From contig CM043952.1 of assembly GCA_014529385.2 (NCBI GenBank), positions 158,443,557-158,507,556 of the forward strand: a DNA stretch of 64,000 nucleotides, given 5' to 3'. Both the position numbers and the translations under genes were made by a program. The DNA comes from Adiantum capillus-veneris (Eukaryota > Streptophyta > Polypodiopsida > Polypodiales > Pteridaceae). Shown piece after piece: positions 1 to 10,898 of this stretch. Positions within the stretch are counted from its first letter, which is position 1; each line of letters opens with the position of its first letter. Under the pieces are notes generated by a model, which saw nothing but the letters and a program-made list of their open reading frames with translations, had not been told where the DNA came from and searched no databases.

Positions 1-1138
1 CCATATTATGTTTGATCCCCGTTTTGGAACAAGCAGCTACAAATCCTTGAGCTAATGTGTTCAAGTCCATGATTGACCTTGGTGGAACGTTTTGGAACCA
101 TGTCAATGCTTTTCCTTCTAATGTCATTCCAAACCCCTTGAATTGAGTATGGAAATCGAATATACGTTCTGCTCTTAGCACTTACTTAAAGCTTGCTAAG
201 TGGTCGTATGGATCCCCTGATCCACTGTATTTTCTAACCCATTTCTAAAAATCAACTGGTCTGACGCGTCTGTTTGGTTCAACTCCTGGTCTCCTGGCAG
301 TTGGTCCTGTTCAGAGTCCTTCAAACAAGTCTGTCGAAAATAGTGACTCATGTAGCCCTAGACTGGCCTTAGTGTCACCCGGTTTTCTTCGTGATGAGGT
401 GGTTTCTGGTTTCTTAAAATTACTCTCAGACGATCTCTCACGGTGTTCATCTCTTGGAATTGTTTCTGGTCCTTGTCCCAATATCCAATCCATTATGGAA
501 TACCCTTGGTATTTGGTTTGTTCTACCTACTCAGGAGTCATCATAACAAAGTTGTTGTTATAACAATCCATGAACAGGTAGGTTGGTAGATTTGTTGATC
601 CCTTATCTTTGATCTTAAAGATATAGATGATCTTCATGGCCCTTAGTTGTCCTGATTTGGCATGCAAAGTCCACAGAAGATCTTTTACGTTTCTATCCTG
701 CCAACAATAGACTCCGATCCTAGGATTATCCGTACTAAGCCGTTTCAAAGGCTTCAAATCTACTTGATCGTATCCCTCGAATTCTAAAGTTGGTGGTCCA
801 TCTTTTGCTGACATATTTGGGATTATGGTGTCTACTTCTAACCCCCATTTGTCTATCACGTCAGGGTTTTCAACTTGTACATACTGAGTTCCATTTTTGT
901 TCATGCATATTTTTCCTTGTTTGTTTACCCTAATCTCTTCTTCGAACTCAATACCATGGCCATCAATGCGAATAGCATACTCCTCGTTAGGGTCCAGGTA
1001 AACCTGAGCTCCATGGCGATTAGTCTTATAAAATGAGAGTATATGCTTACAGCACATTGTCGTTCCGGTGTTTGAGTGACTCGAAATAGGAAGACATTTT
1101 AGATGTCGAATCTGAAAAAGTGTCTGAAACTTCTTCAA
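1..1138 (-). pseudogene. Broken gag-like gene of an LTR retroelement, running off the left edge
   Basis: Read on the minus strand, an open stretch of about 200 codons (1138 to 527) ends in TAG. The same frame then continues through two further open segments to the window edge. The last part (about 220 to 1) contains a retrotransposon-gag-like block with the motifs KALTWFQNVP and IMDLNTLAQGF, the usual helix-rich capsid core in which LxGxALxWF is followed by a basic/aromatic segment. The first 200 residues (motifs EEEIRVNKQGK, VYCWQDRNVKDLLW) match no gag region I know and could be an N-terminal extension or a separate captured domain. At least three in-frame stops make it a pseudogene. No LTR or PBS is visible in the 1.8 kb upstream of it. 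Gag identity is fairly secure; the N-terminal part is unassigned. Confidence 0.5.
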
Positions 1139-1639
1139 GAATAGTGTGTAAGGAATTTCCTTGATTCACGCTTTCGTTCGATGGATACTCTATTGGAGGT
1201 TTCTCCGAGTATGCCTTAATTTCCTAGTACACGACCAGATCTAAGGTTTATATAGACTTATGAAGCTTTAGATAGAGTATTAACCTTTGGATTGACTTGT
1301 TGTCAATTTTTCACTTGATTCGATTGCAACTTTCTATCAAGCTACCGATTCCTCGTGTGCAACTTGATTCCTGTACAATTTTAATCAAGTTGGGTATTCT
1401 TCTATAAAGACAGTAGAGTTTTTGCTAACTGTTGTGATTGGTCTATGTGTATCACTTCAAATCGAGCTATGAGAGTTAGCAATTGACTTTCAGATTCGGC
1501 ATTGGCAAAAAATCAAAGGATTAATCAGCAACTTGGAAACTGAGTGAACATGTACCAATTTGGATCCGATTGAACCCAAAATTGCCCGGTGGCTTTGTAT
1601 TATGTTGGTCTAACACTGTACAAGTTCAAAAGTCAAAAC
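1139..1639. other. Unassigned AT-rich stretch upstream of the gag-like pseudogene
   Basis: No ORF of note, RNA gene or terminal repeat is recognised. It is AT-rich and carries scattered variants of CAAGTTT that also occur in the adjoining tandem repeat, so it may be a decayed flank of that array. Confidence 0.3.
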
Positions 1640-2450
1640 TGGTGTTCCTGGGTAGCAGTAGTAAATAATCGTGATTATTTACTTTTGCTAGTTTTTTGCA
1701 CTTTTTGGCTTGCTTTGGTAAGTATACAATCTGTTAAAGTCCCTCGACAAGTTTCAACAAGTTTGGACAAAATTTGTTCAAGTTTATCAACTGTTTTGTG
1801 TTCACAGACCCTGATTTCAAGCTTCACTTTTGTGATCCAAATTTCACCAAAATTGATTTGTGGGGTCTACTTGATATGCTTGACCTTGTGGTATACTCAA
1901 ATTTGCAAATTTGTCAATTTTTGAAACAGATGTAAATAATCGCGATTATTTACTCTAGCTATATTTTTGCAATTTTTTTTTCTAACTTTGACACATGTCT
2001 ATTAAACACCTTAGGTTAAGGTCTCTAGCCAAGTTTCATCAAGTTTGGACAAGTTTTGATCAAACGGTCATCAACTTTCTGTTTGCAGACTAACTTTGCA
2101 AATTTGGTCACAATTTTCAATTCAATGATCCAAATCTTACCAAATTTGGTTTGTGGGCTTATTACAACATGGTAAATCTAGTGGTATACCTACTTGGTCA
2201 AAAAAGTTGAAAAATGGAGCAGATGTAAATAATCGCGATTATTTACTTTTGGCAACTTTTTGCATCCACATGTTTATCACATCAATATAAGCCTATGAAT
2301 CAAATTTCAACAAGTCTGGACAAATTTTTTCCCAATTTACACTCAAGATTCAGAAAGTCAGTACAAACTTTAATTTTTACCCAATTTTTTGCTAGTTTGA
2401 TGATCCAAATTAGGTCAAGTGCAAAAATCGCGATTATTAACAATAGTGGA
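1640..2450. repeat. Diverged tandem repeat (unit about 270-295 bp) with an embedded palindrome
   Basis: The palindrome core TAATCGCGATTA with flanking GTAAA/TTTAC arms occurs at 1661-1682 (one base changed, CGTGATT), 1932-1953 and 2225-2246 (both perfect 22-bp palindromes), and 2420-2441 (degenerate). Spacings are 271, 293 and 195 bp. Between palindromes the units share blocks such as CAAGTTTNNNCAAGTTTGGACAA, ATGATCCAAAT/GTGATCCAAAT and TGTGGGNTTA in the same order. The palindromes are better conserved than the sequence between them. No coding capacity is evident. Confidence 0.7.
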
Positions 2451-3019
2451 TTTTTGACCTAGTCGTTTCGACACAGAATGCATTTAAATGCTTAGCAATG
2501 ATGCCTCAATACCCTGCCTATGCTTAGTTTTTATTTGAAAGTGTAAATTCCTAGTTATGATGAAATTAGGCCGCGGCTCGGCAACGCCAAAAGCTACGAA
2601 TTACTGTGATGTGCTTACGTCAATGCGTAGAGCTCTTACCTGCGGTTGCAATGCAACAAACGAGACTGCAATGTGACAATCGGGGAGGGAGTAGGAAGCA
2701 TGAGAAGAAGAGAGGCGAGCACCGTTAGCTCACGCTGTGTATTTCATTATCAAAAACTTAATAATAACTTACAAAAATTGGCTTTTATACCTTAGCCAAG
2801 GTTTTTGGTGGTCAAAACTAATAATCTGGGAGTTCTACCAAAGATGGGTAATGACAGGTTGATACAATTTGGAAGCTTGTAGCCCCAGCTCATCAATTAC
2901 AAGGTTTATCCAAAAAGAGAGGAGTTACAATATTCCCGATTTATCAAAATAATAAGTGTTTTTACAATGAAAACTCCAAAAAATGTTATCCGTGGTATCT
3001 GTGTTAGCTTGCTGCTAAC
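2451..3019. other. Unassigned stretch between tandem repeat and element A
   Basis: No convincing ORF, RNA gene or terminal repeat is seen. A GC-rich patch around 2570-2590 stands out from the AT-rich surroundings. Nothing in it could be tied to the neighbouring element. Confidence 0.3.
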
Positions 3020-3517
3020 ACAAGACAAGGCTTGATTGTAAGGACAAGACTCGAACATAAGACAAGAACTAGAAGAGGCCTTTCCTCATATGAGCCTCAC
3101 AACTGGTGTTGGCAAGACTGAGGGGCTTGTGGCCCAAGACCCCTATTTATACTAGTGCTTGAGGAGGTTACTTGAGAAGGTTAGAACTTTCTAGGTTATT
3201 CTTGAGGAGGCTAGAATTTGCTAGAACCCTCTTGATCCTCTAGAACCTTCTAGATCCTTCTTCAACTTTCTAGAGCTTTCCAAAAAAATTTAGATTCTTC
3301 CAAAATCTTCTCCAAGCTTCTAAAAACTTCTAGAATCTCCTTGATACTTTTAGAACCCTTTAGATTCTTCTAGAGACTTCTAGTGATGATGTAGACGATG
3401 GCACAGGCGATGATGCAGGCGATGACATAGGTGATGATGTAGGCAATGACACAAGCGATGATGTCAACGATGATGGAGGTGATGTCATAAGCGACTGACT
3501 CTCAAGCATCCACGACA
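3020..3517 (-). repeat. 3' LTR of chromovirus A
   Basis: Shares long near-identical runs with 10899-11339, for example around ACAAGGCTTGATTG and AGACCCCTATTTATA. The inner end is TGTCGTGGATGC on the minus strand, next to a polypurine tract. The inner portion has extra GATGATG-type simple repeats compared with the other LTR. Confidence 0.8.
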
Positions 3518-3533
3518 TTACCCCCTCCTCTAG
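3518..3533 (-). other. Polypurine tract of chromovirus A
   Basis: On the minus strand AGAGGAGGGGGTAA lies directly before the LTR start TGTCGTGG, the expected position for plus-strand DNA priming. Confidence 0.7.
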
Positions 3534-3539
3534 CGAGAC

Positions 3540-4330
3540 GAGTTCCACGAGGAGCGGTGGTGCTCCTTGATTGGGGCTTCTATGGATGTTGTTGATGGAA
3601 CTTTTGGACTCTGAGAGGTGCATGTTGAAGATTGTGTGCTGGTTCCTAGGTTTATTCACTGGCATCATAGCCTTTCCAATGCACCAAGTATTGTAACCTG
3701 CCACGCAAAACTCGAGAACCTAGGACTTTCTCGACCTCATATTCGTCATGTCCTTGAATCTCAACTGGAAGGTGGTTGTAGGGCTCTTCCTGGGATGTTA
3801 GATGTGTGACAAGGTTCTAGGACTGAGACATCAAAGATTGGATGGATTTTCATGGATGAGGGAAAATGGAGTCAATAGCTGATTGGATTGACTTGACGGA
3901 TAATCTTAAATGGGCCAAGCCTTCGATAATCTAGATTTTGACAGGGACGAGATGAACACAAAAGGAGCCACACTTTATCCCCCTCTTTGTATTTTGGATG
4001 TTGAATGTGAGGTAGATTTGCACTTTCCTTATACGTGGATTGGCGCCGTACCTTCTTTGGTGATGGTTTTAGTGGTTAAAATGAAGTGTGCCATCTTTGT
4101 AAACCGATCCACGACAACTAAAATGGAGTCAAATCCTTGTAAGGGTAGTTCTACAATGAAATCCATGGAGATGTATGACCATGGCTTGCTTGGAATGGGC
4201 CAGGGATGGAGTAACCCATGAGGACAATGAAAGAGGGGCCTTTGATCTATTGCAAGTTCCTACATACTCCTTACAAGCTTTCACATTTGAGGCCTCTGCT
4301 AAAGTACCTCCAAGCATGTTGGTCCTGGAG
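3540..4330 (-). pseudogene. Integrase core and chromodomain of chromovirus A, degenerate
   Basis: Minus-strand translation shows integrase blocks ([25 protein letters not shown]) near 4160-4060. Close to the 3' end is a chromodomain (EVEKVLGSRV, LQYLVHWKGYD, about 3750-3650). The integrase would insert the cDNA; the chromodomain would direct it to modified chromatin. The centre of the integrase, including the region expected to hold the later acidic catalytic residues, is missing or scrambled. Several stops interrupt the frame, including one inside the chromodomain at the conserved position following YDASE. The gene is non-functional. Assignment rests on order relative to RT and on these motifs. 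Confidence 0.75.
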
Positions 4331-5691
4331 GAATATAGAGAAGACCCTTATAGTAAATTAGTCCATCAATTTCTTGAAAGTCCTCATTAACCCCTTGTCC
4401 TTGTAGTTGTTGTCTAATATTTTGGGCAAGTGGGTCCTTGGCAATTTGCTTATTCACCTTAGAAAGAAAAACAGAATCTTCAGGAGCTTGGCTTATGGTG
4501 CCGGTTAGCTTAAGCTGCTCAAGTTTCAAAATCACTGACCCTTGTTGATCAAATGTTGCGTCGCCTTCTCTAGGTGCAAGGTAGGATCTTCTTGATAAGG
4601 AATCTGGCTTACCTTGTTGATGGCCAGGCCTATAAGAGATAAGGAAATCAAACCTTGATAGGATACCACTCCACCTGGCTTGGCGATGATTCAACACGTG
4701 GGATGCCATGAAGTATTCCAAATGTGATCAATATAGACAGTGATCTTACGAGAAGCTCCTTCAAGTAGGTGATGCCAGGTTTCGAAGGAGTTGATGATTT
4801 CTAAGATCTCCTTGTCATTGATTTCATAATTGGTTTCTACAGCTAACAACTTGCGGTAATGAAAAGCCACTGGATGTACTCGACCATCCTCATCTACCTG
4901 GGATATAATAGCGCCAAGGGAAAAATCTGAAGTGTTTGTTTCTAGGATGAAAGGCTTTGTAGGATCTGCATGAATTAGAATGGGCGCGGTTGTGAAAGCT
5001 TGCTTGAGAGTCCGAAAAGCTTCTGCAGTCTCTGAGTCCCAAACAAACTTATCATGGCTTGTCAACCTTGTGAGTGTTGTAACCACGTTGGAGTATCCTT
5101 GGATAAGGATATGATAGAAATTTGTGATCCGAGAAAACATTGGACATCTCTTACCAAGGTGAGTGTCTCCCAATCAAGGATGGTTTGAACCTTCTTTGGA
5201 TCCATGGAGATTCTTCATAGATAACATAACCAAGAAATTCCACCTTAGATTGATGAAAAGAACACTTCTCCAACTTTGCATATAACCCTAATGCACGAAT
5301 ATTTTCAAGCACTAACCGTACATGGTGCTCATGGTCTTCTTGATCCTTGGAAAATATCAAGATATCACCCAACTAAATTACCACAAAATAATCCAAATAC
5401 TCTCAAAAGATGTCATTCATTAAATGTTGAAAAACTGCTTGGCCATTTGTGAGACCAAATGGCATGACACTATATTCAAAGTGGCCATACCTTGTGTGCA
5501 AGGCTCTCTTCCATTCATCACCTTCTTTGATCATAACTAGGTTGTAAGTACCACAAAGGTCTATTTTTGTGAATATTCTTGCCTTATTAAGGCGCTCAAG
5601 AAGTTATGGGATCAAGGGAAGGGGATAGCGATTCTTGACGGTGATCTTGTGCAAGCCCTTATAATCCACGCACATCCGAAGAGTTCCGTCC
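4331..5691 (-). pseudogene. Reverse transcriptase (second part), RNase H and linker of chromovirus A
   Basis: Reading from 5691 downward, the RT resumes after the copia insertion with [14 protein letters not shown] and continues through [15 protein letters not shown] and GDILIFSKDQEDHEHH. RNase H follows (FILETNTSDFSLGAIISQ, NDKEILEIINSFETW, about 5000-4760), then the linker with [21 protein letters not shown] and the start of the integrase zinc-binding region ([12 protein letters not shown]). The catalytic YxDD box is disrupted: a stop and the tract near 5370 replace it. The frame shifts several times. The upstream RT portion is at 9555-9760. Confidence 0.85.
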
Positions 5692-5696
5692 TTTTT
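5692..5696. other. Left target-site duplication of the copia element (TTTTT)
   Basis: TTTTT precedes the 5' LTR and TTTTT follows the 3' LTR (9555-9559). Dropping one copy lets the interrupted gypsy RT frame run through its lysine codons, so the duplication is real although it is a homopolymer. Confidence 0.75.
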
Positions 5697-5890
5697 TGTT
5701 GGGGTTAAGGCCTATGTGCCTTGACCGGTCGCCTAGGTCATGGGCGCCCGCCCACTGTTACCCTATACTTATAGTGAGTATACTGTATAGGGGGAGCTAT
5801 CACTCTTTGAGTCTCCCCACCCACATCGTGTGTGTGTGTGTCTCCTTCTCTCTCTCACTCTCCATCTGTGGTTCTCCCCGATCCCCTTCA
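5697..5890 (+). repeat. 5' LTR of the copia element
   Basis: 194 bp, TG...CA ends, near-identical to 9365-9554. Contains a CT-rich tail and TATACTTATAGTGAGTATAC, a partly palindromic promoter-like stretch. Confidence 0.9.
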
Positions 5891-5892
5891 AT

Positions 5893-5904
5893 TGGTATCA
5901 GAGC
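5893..5904 (+). other. Primer-binding site of the copia element (initiator tRNA-Met)
   Basis: TGGTATCAGAGC, complementary to the 3' end of plant initiator methionine tRNA, lies two bases after the LTR. Confidence 0.9.
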
Positions 5905-7624
5905 GAGGTTTTGTGCTTGCTGTTTTCGCGTCCGCGCGCGCGCACTTTTAAGAGTGCAAACAGGGTTTCGACTTCAACATCGGCAAATTCAGCTTTTTGA
6001 GAGCGTTTCCACCAGGTCTTCCGGTGTTTTACCCCCCTTTCTAAGCCATTCGAGCCATCAGAAACCTCATTTGAGCTACGGTTGAGGAGCTGCATTTTTC
6101 AGCCCTCTTTTGGCAGTTTATGCCGCGTTTTTGGGCCGAAACGGAGGTTTTTGGCATAGCTTTCACACCCGGACTCGGATACATGTGATCCAGGAGTCTA
6201 CCTTGGGGTTTTGGCACACTTCGGACGCGCTTGTCATATCAGAATTTTAAAATTATGAACGCTGCATTTTTTGTAGCAACAGTTGTTTATTGTGTGTCGA
6301 GGATTCTACACATGGTTTGCTCTCAAATGTGAGAGTGATATTTGCTGCAAGTTTCCTCACAGGTGGGAGGATATGATGTATGCCTTATGTGGTTTGATGC
6401 TCAGGGAGACTAATGTGATTGCATTTTGAGCTCGGCAATGTATGCCTCAAGCATGTTTTTTGGCAGTCACAGGTAGAGCAGTCACAGGTAGAGCAGATAT
6501 TTGTGTACTAGATTTGCAGGTGTTTGCAATGATGTATGCAAAGTGTGGAGATTGGTGCATGCATTTGGAGTGCGGTTTGATGCGCTTTGGTTGCTCATGG
6601 TTTTGAGCGTGCAGTCAGTTTGGTTACTGGTTTTGTGGTCGTTTTACTGACGAAACTCTGGCGAAATTTTCCTAGGAGTTTTATGCGCATTGTTGGTGCC
6701 ATCGAGATTGCGATGGCTTATAGCACTCAGGATTTGTGTGCAGTGTTTTTCCTTTTGGGTGGTGCATTGCAAGCATGTTTTGCTCTGCTTTTTTGGTCTT
6801 GAGTTGTGTGTGCTCGGTCATTTGGAGCTTCCAATTTTGATTCCCGGCTACAGGTTGAGTCTAGTACTCCCACAGGTGTTGCCATTTGCAGTTGAGGACA
6901 TCTTCTGCAATGTTTTGGCTTGCATACCGATTTCGACACAGCAGGTGTCTTGAGCTTTTGCTTTGTGTATGCTTTTATGGGATAGTGGTTGGAGATTACT
7001 CGCCATAGTTTGTGATCGAGCTTGGCTCTCACATTGACAGGTTTTGTCAGTTTGGACACAGTTTGGTGTTCTTGTACCCACTCTCGTAGGAGTGAGGAGT
7101 TGTGTACCTTTCTTTGCTTGAGACAGTGGTTTGCTCTCGGGTGGGAGAGTCTTGTGATCTCGAGCATTGTTTGCCACAGGTTTGTAGAGCTTATGCATGT
7201 ATGTTTAGTGTAGTTTGATACGCATTGATTGCTGATTGTATTGAGCTTGCAGGACACTGGTTATTTTGTGTTGATAGCCATTGTGCGTCGAAACTCTGGC
7301 AAAATTTTCCCAGGAGTTTTATGCGTATCATTTATGCGATCTAGGTAGATATTGCGGGTTGCACTCAGCATTTGCGTGCGGTGTTCTCTGCAGGTGGGAG
7401 ATTTGTGCGTGTGTATGCATCGATACCGCACAGTGTGGGCTTGGTGATTAGCTCACAAATTGCAATGTGATACTAGAGCAGGCGAGGCTTGTATTGACAT
7501 TGTGGGAGCTCTATTTTGGAGTGTGTCTCACAGGTTTTACATTGTGTTTCTGGCCATATTTGTAGACAGTTTCCAGGTGTTGTTGGTGAGGTGGTTTTGC
7601 TTTCTAGTTTGCTACATTGTGCTC
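5905..7624 (+). other. Long untranslated leader of the copia element
   Basis: About 1.7 kb between PBS and gag start without a sustained ORF. It holds imprecise internal repeats: for example CGAAACTCTGGCGAAATTTTCC near 6650 recurs as a variant near 7290, and versions of TTTGTGTGC/GCATTTG recur throughout. These suggest tandem expansion or a packaging/dimerisation leader. No domain is recognised. Confidence 0.6.
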
Positions 7625-8470
7625 ATGGCAGAGACAGGTGATCGCTCAGATTATGATCTCTCTGAAATGTGCATGTTTGATGGGTCAGACTTTGCAGCAT
7701 GGAGAGAATGTATGCTTGATGCATTGACACAGCGAGGGTTGCATCGACCATTGAGTGGTGATACAAGTAGACCTTCAAACATGTCTGACGATCAGTGGCA
7801 AGAGCTAGAGGAGATGGCACTATCTACGCTCTCTTTGCACCTTGTTGAATTTGTATATGCTCTTGTTATGTATGAGACTACTTCGAGAGCACTTTGGCGC
7901 AGATTACATGATATGTATGATAGATCTCAGTCATCAAGGACTCGTGTGAGACATGTACATTCACGAGTACGCCGACAGGTGATATGTTGGTATTGTGGTC
8001 ATTCTGGACACGTTAGACGGTGCTGTTTTCGTCGTATGCGACATCGTAGGAGACATGGCAGTCTCAGAGATGTATGTAGTGTTGCCATGGACTCAGTGGC
8101 TTTGACAGCTGAGACAGATGTAGTGTCAAAGTATACGAGTGACGGGGATGTCACTTTTACCTCGAGCTATGCACGAGATGCTATACATGTGGATAGTGCA
8201 CTCCCTTCGCAGTGGTTGCTAGACGCAGATGCTATGTTTTATGTCACGCAGCATCGTGAATGGTTTTGTAGCTATTCTAGTGGGATTCTTGGCAGTGTAC
8301 GTTTGACCGATGGATCGGTGCATGCGATAGCAGGTGCAGGAGATGTGAGATTGTCATTACCGAGTGGTGCATCTTACTTGTTACGACATGTGCGCTATGT
8401 ACCAGATTTGACAGTGAGTTTGATCTCGATTGGTCAGCTTAGAGATTGTGGATGTCAAATTTCGCTATGA
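7625..8470 (+). pseudogene. Copia gag, zinc knuckle and protease region
   Basis: 281 codons starting at ATG (MAETGDRSD) and ending at TGA. Residues about 15-105 match the copia gag block (MFDGSDFAAWRECMLDAL, ALWRRLHDMYDRS) but are short. A CCHC knuckle, CWYCGHSGHVRRCC, fits C-x2-C-x4-H-x4-C at about residue 120. The protease follows (QWLLDADAMFYVT, VRYVPDLTVSLISIGQL). The usual D-S-G active site of the copia protease is D-A-D here, so the enzyme is expected to be inactive. The frame continues without a shift past the stop into the next segment, so the stop at 8468-8470 is the only break in the whole polyprotein. Confidence 0.8.
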
Positions 8471-8482
8471 GAGCGAGATTTT

Positions 8483-9289
8483 GTGATGCATTTGGGTTCG
8501 CTAGTGATTGCGAGAGGTGCCAGGAGTGGTACAGGTTACCCATTGCATGTGGATCATGGGAGAGACGGTGTTGTCTCTGTGATCATGCAGCCAGGTAGAG
8601 AGCGAGAGAGCAGGCGAGTCTCTTTTGCTTGTGGGTTGCAGGATGCTTTGCATGGAGTGCAGAGCAGTGACCTTGTTGTGCAGGTTGCGTCTACGGATGC
8701 ACAGGTAAAGCAGGACAGCTCTAGTGAGTCACAGCAGGATGAGTCATCACAGGTGATGACAGAGATGACTCACATGGATGTTGAGATGTCGGCTATTGTG
8801 GAGTCATTTCTTGATATGCTTATGCCAGAGCTTGATGCAGATTCAGGACAGATGGATACTCTTGGTACACATGTGATATGTGGTGGGCACGAGGAGTCAC
8901 TCCAGAGCTCGGAGTCAGAGTGCCATGGTCTCTATGATAGGGGACGGGATTGCCATGAGTTGAGTTCTGAGTTGGAGGTGGCAGAGGTTGCCAGGGTTGC
9001 ATCAACGTTCGGTGTCCTCATGTACGAGATGCTGATCTCGAGGCCCGACATAGCAACTGCTGCAGTGGGAGCATTTGCAGCAGGTTTGATTAGTTGTTCG
9101 ATGACTGATCTCGGCATAGAGCATAGGGGAGGTTTGCAGGTATTGGACCAATACTTGCAGGAGTGCATGAGCTCTTGTAGACTCTTTGTAGAGCTTGGAG
9201 CTAGCTTTGTGTGGCTTCCGCAGTGGGATGTTTGTCTATCAGTAGAGCCGGATGCACTAGCTCATCGAGATTCAGTGGGCATAGGTTGA
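8483..9289 (+). pseudogene. Copia polyprotein remainder with an RT C-terminal remnant
   Basis: In the same frame as the gag-protease segment, separated only by one TGA. The first about 170 residues are acidic and rich in S, Q and E and match no integrase or RT core. The end contains FGVLMYEMLISRPDIATAA, which aligns with the conserved copia RT/RNase H transition (Y-x-M-x-x-TRPDIA), followed by a degenerate tail. Integrase and the RT catalytic motifs are missing, so the element arose by a large in-frame internal deletion or is built from an intrinsically short polyprotein. Confidence 0.65.
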
Positions 9290-9353
9290 GAGAATATCTC
9301 ACCTTCTATTATTTGTACACTAGTAGATCTTGCTTAAAGGCACATTGGCCTTT

Positions 9354-9364
9354 AAGTGGGAGGT
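9354..9364 (+). other. Polypurine tract of the copia element
   Basis: AAGTGGGAGGT directly before the 3' LTR start TGTTGGGG; this is the typical copia form of the PPT/LTR junction. Confidence 0.85.
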
Positions 9365-9554
9365 TGTTGGGGTTAAGGCCTATGTGCCTTGACCGGTCGC
9401 TTAGGTCATGGGCGCCCGCCCAATGTTACCCTATACTTATAGTGAGTATACTGTATAGGGGGAGCTGTCACTCTTTGAGTCTCCCCACCCACATCGTGTG
9501 TGTGTCTCCTTCTCTCTCTCACTCTCCGTTTGTGGTGCTCCCAGATCCCCTTCA
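9365..9554 (+). repeat. 3' LTR of the copia element
   Basis: 190 bp, near-identical to 5697-5890 and followed by TSD TTTTT. It is four bases shorter because of GT-repeat length. Confidence 0.9.
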
Positions 9555-10780
9555 TTTTTTACAAATATTATTGGAGCTCCTTATGGGGAATTTGAATGCC
9601 GTATGAACCCCTCAGCAAGGTTTCATCAATATTTTTCTGTAATTCTGCCAATTCATCTTGCGATAGAAGAAAGAGACCTTCTTTTGCTTGTCTTTTGTCC
9701 AACCCTCTGGTCTCTATTGAGGTTGGATATCCATGTTTTCCAAACACGTTGAGGCCGTTGCACCATGAACCTTCATCCTTCTCTTCCTTGGACATTGTTG
9801 AGCAATGTGCCCTTGCTCTCCACAATACATACATAAGCCATTAATGTGTTGCCTTTGCTTTTCTCTGGTTGAGAGAGGTTGAAACCATGCTGAATCAATC
9901 TACATGGTCTCAATGCTTAATTCATGGCCCTCTTGAGGTGTGTAGCCTTCATGTGTCACTTTTGTTTCAGACCGCAATGGTGCCCCAAGACGCCTCTCTT
10001 GTCGTCTCTCAAATGGTCGGTTATCACATTCTATTGCTTGAGAGATGAACTCGCTTAGTGTGTGAACCTTTGGCATAGTCAATAAAAGATCTTTTACATC
10101 ATCCTTTAATCCCCACCAAAATTGGCAAATGAGATTTTCTTTATGCCAAGTTAAATCACAAGTGAGTTGTCAAAATTCGGATGCATAGACAGATGCAAGT
10201 CTTGACCCTTGGCAAATATTTTGAAGTTTGGTTTCGGCAACCCTTGCTCTATTAGTGTCCCAAAGGTTGCAGAGAACTTCCACACAAAAGCTTCCAAGTC
10301 ATGGAGGATAGGAGATTTTTTTCAAGTAAGGGAGCAAACCAAGAGAGAGCCGTACCCGAGAGGAGGGTCCAATAAGGCAGAGGCATCATCTGGATAACGC
10401 TCTCGTTGCATTCGAATGAAGAGACACACTTGTTGGAGAAAACCTCTAAACTTTGATCTAGTCCCATCAAATTTTTTAAGCATACTGATCTGCGGCTCCT
10501 TCTTATGCACTAGATCTTGCAGCTTGTGCTTGATGCACTTACTTGTCTCTTGAAGCTCTTGAATTTGACGTTGAAGATCTTGCAACACTGGTCCCAAGAT
10601 TAGGGGTTGCCCTTGCTTCAAGTTGAGCATTACTCTCGCAAAGTTCTCGTAACTAAGCTTGGATGCTTTGCAATGCATTGATGACACCTTCCATCGTCGG
10701 CTCCATGATGGCTTGAAAAGATCAAGAGATGGTAGTCTTGCCAAACTATTATGAGCGCGTATAGAGCTAGAAGAGAGCAA
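9555..10780 (-). pseudogene. Gag, zinc knuckle and RT start of chromovirus A
   Basis: Reading down from 10780: an N-terminal region with a coiled-coil-like stretch (LQDLQRQIQELQETSK), the gag capsid block (KFDGTRSKFRGFLQQVCLFI, then ALSWFAPLLEKN near 10340), and a second gag part with HTLSEFISQAIECDNRPFERR (about 10060). A CCHC knuckle, CMYCGEQGHIAQQC, lies near 9830-9790. The RT N-terminus, LFLLSQDELAELQKNIDETLLRG region and PIIFVKK, is cut by the copia element at 9555. Several frameshifts and stops interrupt it. There is no room for a normal protease between knuckle and RT, so this copy was already defective. Confidence 0.8.
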
Positions 10781-10898
10781 GAGGAGGCGCTCACAATGTA
10801 CAAGAACTTGGGACTTGATGATAAGCTTAATCTTGATTACAAGACTTAGTACTTTATTAAGAGAGCTAGTTACAAGACTTGGATTACATGACTTGAGT

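Larger units (their letters stand above)
5697..9554 (+). mobile_element. Non-autonomous Ty1/copia element nested in chromovirus A
   Basis: A 3.86-kb element with 194- and 190-bp LTRs starting TGTTGGGGTTAAGG and ending CCCCTTCA. It has an initiator-Met PBS, a PPT, a long leader of about 1.7 kb, one fused reading frame (7625-9289) and a 5-bp TSD. The LTRs differ by a GT-repeat length change and a few substitutions, so the insertion is fairly young. The coding part retains a shortened gag, zinc knuckle and protease and then jumps to a short RT C-terminal piece. Integrase and the RT catalytic core are absent, so it would depend on a helper copia element. Confidence 0.9.
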
